From contig KZ992542.1 in NCBI GenBank assembly GCA_003614735.1, positions 1-32,982 of the forward strand: 32,982 bases of DNA, given 5' to 3'. Each line of letters starts with the position of its first letter. The first letter of the stretch is position 1. This stretch comes from Thamnocephalis sphaerospora (Eukaryota > Zoopagomycota > Zoopagomycetes > Zoopagales > Sigmoideomycetaceae). The notes under the pieces were generated by a model. The model ran no database searches. It was given only the letters and a program-made list of their open reading frames with translations, and had not been told where the DNA came from. Positions 24,940 to 32,982 of this stretch are shown piece after piece. A program made the position numbers and the translations under genes.

Positions 24940-26467
24940 GCTGCACGCCGCTTTCTGGCCGAGCCATTGTCCATTTGCTGGATTTTTATTTCATGCATTT
25001 TTTACGCTTACATCTTCTCGCCCGCCCGGCCTCCCTTTTTGCGTGGCCGATTCATCTGCATAGGTCAGCCTGTTTGGCATGCCGTAACACCGGTCCTGCT
25101 CACACCTTTGCCTTTATTCGCCTGCCATTGTAGCTGTAGTCTTCTTTGTTCCAGTCGCAGCATCCATTCCCGCCTCACTCGTGCCTTTCGCTTTTGTTCG
25201 TGTTTTCATGCTTTCTCTTGCAGCGGCCGGTCACCATATTCCGCTGCTTATTTTTTGATTCTGCGCATACGCGTGTTGGTGTTGTTGCCGTGCTGTTGCC
25301 GCCACCATCACCGCTGCTGCTGCTTCGTTGCCGGTTTACTGCGTAGCATACCACGCGCTATCGTTGCTTCCGGTGCTTTTGACAATACCATCTACCTGCT
25401 CGCCAATCACCCATTGCAACGCAGCACGCACACAGCTGAACGCAATTTTGGTAGCATGCCTTTTCTACACCAGAGTAGAATACGCCTGCGGCCGTTTTTA
25501 CTTTGCCACCTTGTAGTGCTGCTGGCGCGATGCGCCAATTAGCGGTGGATTCGACACTGCAATGGTGGCTGCCTTTATATCCGTAAACCAGTCAGTGCGC
25601 AGCTGCGACTTTGATCTACTGCTACCGCCGTTATTACACCGTGATCGGCATTTAACAGCAAAAGAAGCCAGTGTAGCAGCTGCGCCGCGTTCAAGAGACA
25701 TCATCTGAGTGGTGCATGCACATTGCAGGCTTTGGTAGCCTATGGCTATTTCTCAGTGCAAGCATTCATCTTGACACCATACTCTGCAGCCTTTTTCCCC
25801 TGGCCTTTAGCACTTGTCGACAAGTAGTGCTTTTTTGCGGCCTGCATATTCATCTCTTTTTGGCCTGTGCTGCAGGCTCTACGCTACCTTGTCAGCGTCA
25901 TTTTTCAGCTTTTCACATTTTTGCGCCTGTGGCCCATGATCGGCCAGGATGCGCACATAAACTGCCACGGTCTTCACCGCAAAAGCGTCGTCGCGTGCGG
26001 ATATCATGTCGTCTGTTCTTGGCATGTGAGTGCGTCACCACCGCTGATTGGCCCGGACGAGCAGCCACCTCGTCAGCATAGCATACACACGCGCCACGAC
26101 TGCCTCGCCTTTTGCCCACTCATATTCATCGCTACGTGTCCGCCTACATTTGTCCTACGAGCCGACCGATCGAATCCCCTCTGCGCCAGCCACGCTTGTT
26201 CGTCTTTTGCAGCGCACTGGCTTCCGCTTCCCCTGGCATCCTAGTCTGTGTGTTTCGCTAGGACCGCGCGTCTGTGCATACACAGCGCATACACGCACCT
26301 GTATTCCCCCGTCGTTTGTGTTTGTCCTTTGCGTCTGGCTCATCCGCTTTCGGGCGTGCTGTAGCGGCCTCAGGGTAGCCGCTATTGGAGACCGTTGCCG
26401 CTGCCTGCTTGGTCGCCGCTGCGGCCGGCGTCGGCCGACCAACCTGGTGCTACGTGCGGGCGTTTCG
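24940..26467. other. 1.5 kb pyrimidine-rich region upstream of the Doa10 gene
   Basis: The plus strand is strongly T/C-rich from about 24960 to 26400. Long frames here (including one of 191 codons from a TTG) are Cys/Leu/Ser/Arg-rich, as expected by chance from pyrimidine-rich DNA. The frame of the Doa10 start codon is open upstream to 26048, but no conserved sequence precedes the ATG at 26468. Likely content: velvet 3' end, Doa10 promoter and leader. No RNA gene or repeat element seen. Confidence 0.6.
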
Positions 26468-29400
26468 ATGGACGGCGAGGAGACCGGTATGCCTTGTGTT
26501 GGCGCTGGCTGTCTATGCCTTTGCCGCCTAGATCTAATGTCTCGCGATTGCTCAACGCTGCACAGAGATTTGCCGCGTTTGCCGGTGCGAGGCGACGCCT
26601 GATCAGCCGCTTTTCTATCCCTGTCGATGCTCCGGCAGTATCAAGTATGTGCACGAAGACTGTCTAAAGGAGTGGCTGTCGCACAGCCGCAAGCGGCACT
26701 GTGAGCTATGCAAGCATCCGTTTGCGTTCACGCGTGTCTACCGCGAAGACATGCCCGAGACGATTCCGCTGCCGCTGTTTGCACGTCGCGCTGTCGCTCG
26801 ACTGGTGCGCTCGGTGGTGTTTGCACTACGCATCCTATTGGCCGGCGCCGTGTGGCTGATTGCTCTGCCCTACGCCACCGTCTGGTCGCTGCGCGCATTA
26901 TTCTGGAGCGGCGAGAGCGTGGCGCTTGGTCTGAGCGGCACTCAGCTGCCTGAGCATGTGCTGCAGGCGCGCGAGGAAGAACGGCTGGCACGCCAGGCCA
27001 ACATCACGTTTGACGGACCCAATGGTGTTTGGCGAGCGCTATTTCGCGCTACGGTTCACGGTGTGATACGTACCACTGGCGACAATACCACAGCCATTCC
27101 GCTCAGTGCACAGCAGGCGGACAAGCTGGCGGTGGACGAGCATCAGCTGATCATCACGGTGACGCGCTTTTTTGCAGACTGCTTTGAAGGTCAGATCATC
27201 GCCTGCCTGGTGGTGGTGGTGTTTGTTGCCGGCTTTCTGCTGCGCGAATGGATTCTACAGAATACGCTACCGCCCGAGCTGCAGGCACCGGTTGAGGACG
27301 TACCCGCGAATGAGCAGCAGCTTGCCGCTGACCTGCCTGAGCACGTACCGGCTGACCTTGCTGCGGAGCTTCCCAATGAACCGCTGGCACCAGAAGATGA
27401 GGCGCACGACGAGGTGGCCGATGCACGCTTACGGCCGCCACAGGACACTGGAGATCGGCGACGGCATCGTGCGCGTACTACCGCTGCCAGAGCATCCACA
27501 GCGGCGGCAGCAGCAACAACAGCAGTTGGTGCTACAGCGCGAAATACCCATGGCTTGGAACGGCGTGCAGGAAATCGTGATGCACGACCGGCTCGCGGAC
27601 AGCGACGTGCAGCCCCCTCGCATCCAACGACACCAGCTGCGCGTCGTCGACACGGCCGGCATTCATCCGACAGCGACAGTGAAGAAGAGGTGCTGACGGT
27701 GATACGCCGCGGACCGCTGCACTATCGCATGTCTGGTGGAACAGCAACCGCAGATGCACCGGATACTGCACAGCACCCGCACACTGGTGCGGATCAGGCT
27801 CAGGTGGTGGTGTGGATTCGCAAGATGAATGGACTGCATGGCGATCTTTCGCGCTTTGCGCTGGTGGAGCCTGGCCGACCACCCATGGAGTATCCGTGGC
27901 CGCGTTACCGACGCACCGTTGTCGGTCAGGAGTGGACGGCACACATTCACTGGGCAGTTGCACGACGATCGCCACGCCGTGTACGCTACTTTGGAAAATG
28001 TAGTCGATGCACGCGCTACCATCTCCTTTCGCTTACGGATGGTGTGCGGCGGCGTGGCTGGTCCATCCAGCTGTACCCGCGTGATCTACACTCGGTCTGG
28101 CGCAGTGGCGAGATGGATAATGCGGCTGTTCACAGAGGCGCCGAGCTTAACTTGTCTATACTGGATGTGCTTCCTCATGACCAGGCCTCTGATGCACATT
28201 CAAGCATGGAACTGTTTGTCGATCCGTCGGCAAGCAGCCCCACCGAGGAGACGCCGTGGGTTGCTGCCTCAAGCACAGACGTAGAGACCAGCTTGGCCGA
28301 CGTCATCGATGATGCTTCACCTGCTCGGGATGCAGACAGCGGCTCCAGCGCCGGAATGGCGCCTGTATTGCCTGACGAGGCGATGCAACAGCAGCCCGAC
28401 CGCCCGAATGACGGAGACGCCGTGCAGACACAAGGGGCGAACGGTGTAGTCGAGTTAGGGGAGCCCCGTGAAGGAGAAGCGATTGTGCAGGATGCTGAAG
28501 TACCAGGGGCAAATGCCGAGCCGGACGAAGCAAACGATGTTCCTGCCAATGGCGGCCTGTTGCCTGGGTTTTTCCGACAGGTGCAAGCCTGGGTTCTGGA
28601 GAGAATGGACGATGAGGACGAGGACGACCGGCTGGAGGAGAACGATGAAAACGCCTGGGAGGAAATGCCGCCGCTGGACGGCAACGCTGTCGCTGCAAAC
28701 GCCGTTGAGAATGTCGAGTTTGACGCTGCGCCGGAAGCAGGGGCACCGGCAGCTAACGGCGCGGCCGGTGACTTTGGCTTTGCCAACGAGCTGGGCGGCG
28801 ACGCAGACCAGCAGGCCAACGAGATGGCCGGCGAGGAGTTTGACGGAGTGTTGGAGGCAATGGGCATCCGCGGCCCGGTTGGTCTGCTGTTTCAGAATGC
28901 TGCACTAATGGCTCTACTGGTTGTTTTGGCGCTGGCAAGCACAGCCTGGATGCCGTACATTGTCGGCAAAACCTTTGTGCTGATGAGCCCGATGGACTAT
29001 TTGACCCTGCCGCTGCGTGTCCTGCGCTACATCACCGATCCTGTGGTCGACCTCATGCTCGACATTTGGCTTCCATTCTGCTGGCGCGTCTGCTTGGTGG
29101 CTGTCCGGCCAATTTCCTGGTCATTGAACATTTTGATCGACTCGACTGCCGCCATATTTGGCATTGCAGTGGGCTTACTTCCTGCGCCGCTGCGGCCGGA
29201 CACACTTTTCAACACAGCATTTTCCGGTTTGGCAGCGGATGGACAGCTGGCCTGGGCGAATGCTTACACGGAAAAAGCACTGGAGCTGACCAACCAGATT
29301 GCCGAGTCTCTTTGGACGGCGCTGTCTCGGCATGCGACGGCCGGCGCGGGCACGGCGGAAGAGGCGCTGCCCGTTGTAGCGCCCGCCATTGGCGCGACCG

Positions 29401-32283
29401 CCAATGTGACGTTTACAATGGCGGGCTGGCTGCTGGGCGACCCCAAGCATGAGACGGTGGTGCGGCTGCAGGAACGCTGGCAGGCATTTGCCTATGGCAA
29501 CACTTCTGCCGACAACTTCCTCAGCGTCGCGATTGGCTACATCCTGATCGGCATTGGCCTGATTCTGTACCTGGTATGTTTGGGAGCAAGAGTGCGAGCG
29601 CTGACCAGTGGCTAACGTGTCCTCGTTGCCTGCGGCCTCTACTGTGCAGGCATACACGCGCAATGCATACGGGCATGCTGTTGGAAATGCCGTGCAGCAG
29701 GGCTTTCTTATGGCGGCGCTGGTGGTCAAGGTTATTTTCTTTGTCATTGTCGAGCTGATTGTGTTTCCAACGACCTGCGGCATCCTACTGGACTGGGCCA
29801 CACTGCCGCTCTTTCCGGGAGCTACGGTGTTTACGCGCATCGAGTTTCAACTGGACGCGCCGTTCACCTCGGTCTTTTTGCACTGGTTCGTGGGCACTGG
29901 CTTCATGTTTTTCTTCTCCAACTTTATCATCGCCTGCCGAAAGATTGTTCGGCCAGGCGTGATGTGGTTTATCCGCGATCCAAGCGACCCACAGTTCCAT
30001 CCGATGAAGGAGATTCTGGAGCGCACGGCGTGGACACAACTGCGCAAAGTTGGCGCCTCGGCGCTCATGTACGCCGCCATCATTGTCTTTGGCTTTGGTG
30101 GTGTGGTGTACGCACTAGACCGCTACACCACGGGGCTGCTGCCGCTACGGTGGGCACTGAAGTGGGTGTTTGACAATGCAAATTCGGCGCGGTATCTGCG
30201 CTGGCCATGATCAAGCTGGCGCCCTTCCGCTAACTCTCCTCCTTCTGGCCGCGTTTGGTTGCGTAGCAAACCGGTGTCCGACTTTCCTGTAGATCTACTT
30301 GTGCTGCATCTGGTGGTGCCGATCGTGATCGCCTGGACACGTCCCAAACGCCGGTTCAGCGCATGCTTTGCCGTTTGGTGGCGAATAACCGCACATGCAC
30401 TGCGTCTTACGTCGTTTATGTTTGGTGGACGACACCCGGAGGAGGAGAGGCAGATACTTGAGTCTGGGCCGGACGGCGAACGCACACGCCGCGATGGTCG
30501 GCTGGTACTAGCGCCTAGCTTTGATGGTGTGCCGGTGCGCACTGGTCGACGCATGCTGGTGCCGGTGGACGAGGCCGGCAGGCCGCTCAATCCTGCTGAT
30601 CGCATTGCAGTCGATCCGAATACGCCACCAGAACAGCGCGGCGACATCGTCTATCTGCCGCCGTATTTCCGCGTTCGGGCAAGTATTGCATGCAAACACC
30701 GTTACACGTCACTGAGCTAACCGGTTCGTCGGTTGTCGGTACAGATTGGTGTATTTATTGCGCTCATGTGGATCAGTGGCACAATTGCCGGAATCACCTT
30801 TACCGTTGGTCCACGTAGGTGCTGCGTTGCACGATTGCGGTGACGTACTGGTGCGCTGAGATGCGCTCTACTGCATAGTGCTTCTAGGCCGGTTCCTCTT
30901 TCAGCAGCGCTTGGGCAAGCCCATAGAGCACGATGCTTACGCCTTCTTTGCTGGGACCCTGTTGCTGTGGCTCAGTATTGGTGCTGTGGAGCTTGTGCTG
31001 TGGATGGCCTCGGTGGTCTCGCGCTCGCGACGCACCAACTGGCAGCGTCTGCTTCGTCGCACCATACGCTATGCTATCCAGGTACAGACTAGCAGCGACG
31101 CGCGCAAGAAAGTGCATTACCGCGGTCAGCCCAGAATGCTGACCCTTTTGCATGGCTAGGTGGTGCAAATTCTGTTGCTCTGCTTCCTTTTTGGCGTGGC
31201 AATTCCATATCTGTTTGCAGTGGCGGTAAAACGCTGCCTGATGCTACCAATACGGGAGCCTGGCGCTGGCCAGCAAGTCTACTTTATGTGGCTTCAGGTG
31301 CGCATGGTAGCCTCGGACCCTGCTAGTATCGCCAGCTAACGTTTACGCGGGGTGCAGGACTGGGCGCTTGGCGTGTTGTATGCCAAGATTGCGTGCCATG
31401 CAGCACTTCTCTTTCCCGATAGCGTATTCAGCCGTACTGTCACCCAGGTAGGCTGTTTTCGCGTGGCCAAAGCGGCTGTTGACACGCTACTAACCCCACG
31501 GATCAGCTGCTTACTGGCAACGTGGACAACTGGAACGTGCGCGATGCCATTTGGCGCGTGGTGGTGCCGATTCTCGCACGTCTCGGCATGGTCCTTGTTG
31601 TTCCGGAGGCTGCTGCACGAATCTCATTACGCCTCTTCAGTACGTGTGATGTGCAGGTTTCTTCCGTGCATACGCTAATCTGACGATATTGTCGTCTCTC
31701 TTTACACGCAGACGTGGAGGACGACGCGCTGGAGGCACAAGTGCATCGACTGTCCCATCCGATTCTTCTTGCAGTGTATGTGCTCAACCTTGTGTTCAGC
31801 CACGGACGGGCCACGCTTCGTAGCTGGATGGAGAGCATTCGCGATGAGGAGTACTTGGTGGGCGAACGCCTCCACAACCTAAATGAATCAGCGACATCTC
31901 CTCAGCCGCCACAGGATGCATTCGTGCTGTCCGACGCCGCACCGGCCGATGGCGGCGAAGCAGCAGCAGCAGCAGCAACACAGGTTGTACCTCCAGAGCC
32001 TGTCAATCAAGAGGAGGCAGAGACGGGGAAATTGATGGTGCACGCATCACTGCTGGATGAGCGCCATCCGGCGGACGACGACAGTGCACAGCCAACCTCA
32101 ACTTGGCTGGCGGACGAGAATGATACCGCGTCACCATTGCCAACACCCAAAACTACGCTGGATGCCAGCGCCATTGCCGCGACCATGGCCGACACATCGC
32201 CTGAGCAATATCCTAGCATCAGCACCGTCACTGATGCACTGGGGTCTGCGGAACAGCACGCGCCGTTCAAGCCTGAGGAATAG
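26468..32283 (+). CDS. Doa10/Ssm4-type ER ubiquitin ligase (RING-CH), ten exons, 1715 aa
   Basis: Polytopic E3 ligase of the endoplasmic reticulum and inner nuclear membrane (yeast Doa10/Ssm4, human MARCHF6) that ubiquitinates degron-bearing proteins for ERAD. Exons: 26468-26486, 26566-29573, 29650-30161, 30267-30678, 30745-30814, 30888-31081, 31160-31297, 31358-31447, 31507-31639, 31712-32283. The 19-nt exon 1 encodes only MDGEET, directly before the RING. RING-CH ligands: Cys9, Cys12, Cys26, Cys28, His36, Cys39, Cys52, Cys55. Two membrane spans follow, then a long acidic cytosolic loop, then many spans. The conserved TD region begins at about 1020 (VFPTTCGILLDWATLPLF, HWFVGTGFMFFFSNF, WFIRDPSDPQFHPMKEILER). 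LPPYFRVR, DWALGVLY and the C-terminal element DEEYLVGERLHN (about 1570) also match. Odd: 131 acidic residues follow that element, and intron 4 is GC-AG. Larger than yeast Doa10 (1319). Confidence 0.96.
30679..30744 (+). other. GC-AG intron (Doa10 intron 4)
   Basis: The donor CGG|gcaagt matches the GC-donor consensus closely, and the acceptor is acag|ATT. The join gives LPPYFRVRIGVFIALMW, a string conserved in fungal Doa10 proteins. The nearest GT alternative (gttcgg) has a poor consensus and would remove two conserved residues. Length 66 nt, phase 0. Confidence 0.8.
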
Positions 32284-32568
32284 GTATATGTGGCAGCATC
32301 GCTTTCATTGTCGGCCTGTTTCAGTTATTTTGCGTTATCAAAAATCGATTCCTAGCATTTGGCCACAGCGGCTCCTATACGCTAGCATCAAATACGAAGT
32401 TGCGCCATCCTGCAGGCTTTCCTGCCATTCTCCGACTAGCGAGTGAGCACATCAATGTAGAACTAGCAAATGGGCGTGATTATCATAACAGTGCGAGATA
32501 ATGCGGATAGATGTTTAGTAATCACATGGAGACACACTGCCGCGAGCTGGCCAACGAGCAGAAGCTGA
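32284..32568. other. Convergent intergenic region
   Basis: 285 bp between the 3' ends of the Doa10 gene (+) and the TPR-like gene (-); expected to contain both polyadenylation regions. Nothing else recognised. Confidence 0.55.
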
Positions 32569-32982
32569 CTACGCACTGGTCTTGAGTAGCTCGGTAACCT
32601 TGTCGATGAACTCCATCTCGAACACATCGTCATCATCATGGAGCAAGTCTGCATCGCCACCTAGCGCATGCCAGTCGGCAACAAGCCTCTTGAGCTCGTC
32701 CGTCTGCGACTGCACGTGGTACACCTGTGCCAGGCGAATCATCAGCGCCATATCCTCAGGCTCCGTCTTTAGGCCGTTGAGATAGCAGGTCTTTGCGTCA
32801 GCCACCAGCTGAGCCTCAATGGCCTTGCTCGAATCGAGCGGCAGACGTGAGCGGGAAAAGTAGACGTCGCCTAGACGCTGCAGGATATCCAGTGTATCCG
32901 GCTCCGCCTCGAGCGCAAGCTTGAACTGCTCGCAGGCCAGCTCGTAGTAGGAGGAAACGTCACGATCCATGGCAGCAATGCG
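32569..32982 (-). CDS. TPR-like helical repeat protein, C-terminal part (5' end off window)
   Basis: The reverse strand is open from the window edge to a TAG at 32569-32571, giving about 137 C-terminal residues. An ATG at 32970 lies inside the frame, but the frame continues upstream beyond the window, so the real start is probably outside. Two helical-repeat units are visible: YYELACEQFKLALEAEPDTL with LQRLGDVYFSRSR, and AKTCYLNGLKTEPEDMALMI with RLAQVYHVQSQ. Their ALEAEP...GDVY pattern is that of tetratricopeptide repeats, which act as protein-docking scaffolds. An acidic HDDDDVFEMEF stretch and a short helix end the protein. No catalytic motif is seen. A fungal Ett1/Nro1-type or other TPR adaptor is possible, but I cannot name it. 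Confidence 0.75.
   Translation of the reverse strand, partial: RIAAMDRDVSSYYELACEQFKLALEAEPDTLDILQRLGDVYFSRSRLPLDSSKAIEAQLVADAKTCYLNGLKTEPEDMALMIRLAQVYHVQSQTDELKRLVADWHALGGDADLLHDDDDVFEMEFIDKVTELLKTSA

Noticed and set aside
24967-25542. Plus-strand frame of 191 codons
   Set aside because: Begins at TTG and is Cys/Leu/Ser/Arg-rich, as expected from pyrimidine-rich DNA.
26048-26467. N-terminal extension of the Doa10 protein
   Set aside because: The frame is open, but Doa10 proteins start a few residues before the RING. The extension shows no conserved sequence and begins at a non-ATG codon.

Overview
This window is nuclear DNA from a fungus. The strongest marker is a velvet-domain regulator (23269-24939), a family essentially restricted to fungi. 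Dense short introns (about 45-105 nt, GT-AG with CTAAC/CTAAY-like branch points and two good GC-AG candidates), a full-length Doa10 ubiquitin ligase and a DUSP-type deubiquitinase agree with this. The gene content and intron density would suit an early-diverging fungus, but I cannot name the species or phylum from the sequence. All exon coordinates are hand-built from reading frame, splice consensus and family alignment.

Layout, left to right. 1-301 (-): 5' end of a secreted-protein gene that runs off the window. 302-3469: 3.2 kb without a recognisable gene, with a TATA-like tract near its right end. 3470-5268 (+): six-exon cytochrome P450. 5777-6754 (+): three-exon class I SAM methyltransferase. 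7211-11889 (-): nine-exon USP4/15- and Ubp12-like deubiquitinase. 11962-12261 (+): small single-membrane-span protein, divergent from the deubiquitinase across 72 bp. 12461-14788 (-): intronless mitochondrial PPR protein. 15078-17299 (+): eleven-exon eukaryotic glutathione synthetase. 17373-18008 (+): a small, unrecognised coding-like gene closely following it. 18009-23268: 5.3 kb with microsatellites, pyrimidine-rich blocks, a Z-DNA-type tract and some coding-like blocks in changing frames, but no gene I can assemble. 23269-24939 (+): velvet factor. 24940-26467: pyrimidine-rich upstream region. 26468-32283 (+): ten-exon Doa10/Ssm4 (RING-CH) E3 ligase. 32569-32982 (-): C-terminal end of a TPR-like protein that continues beyond the right edge.

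The genes look like ordinary chromosomal neighbours, not a dedicated cluster. Two themes recur. One is ubiquitin handling: the Doa10 ER ligase, and a deubiquitinase with an unusual Tyr/Ser-rich low-complexity segment just before its catalytic Cys box. The other is redox and small-molecule metabolism: the P450, which lacks the usual PERF segment, the methyltransferase and glutathione synthetase. I saw no transposon, viral element, tRNA, rRNA or CRISPR array. The most interesting points are the P450 deletion, the low-complexity segment in the deubiquitinase, the extended Doa10 tail, the small membrane protein sharing a very short promoter, the 17.4-18.0 kb frame crossed by one stop codon, and the unexplained 18-23 kb region.
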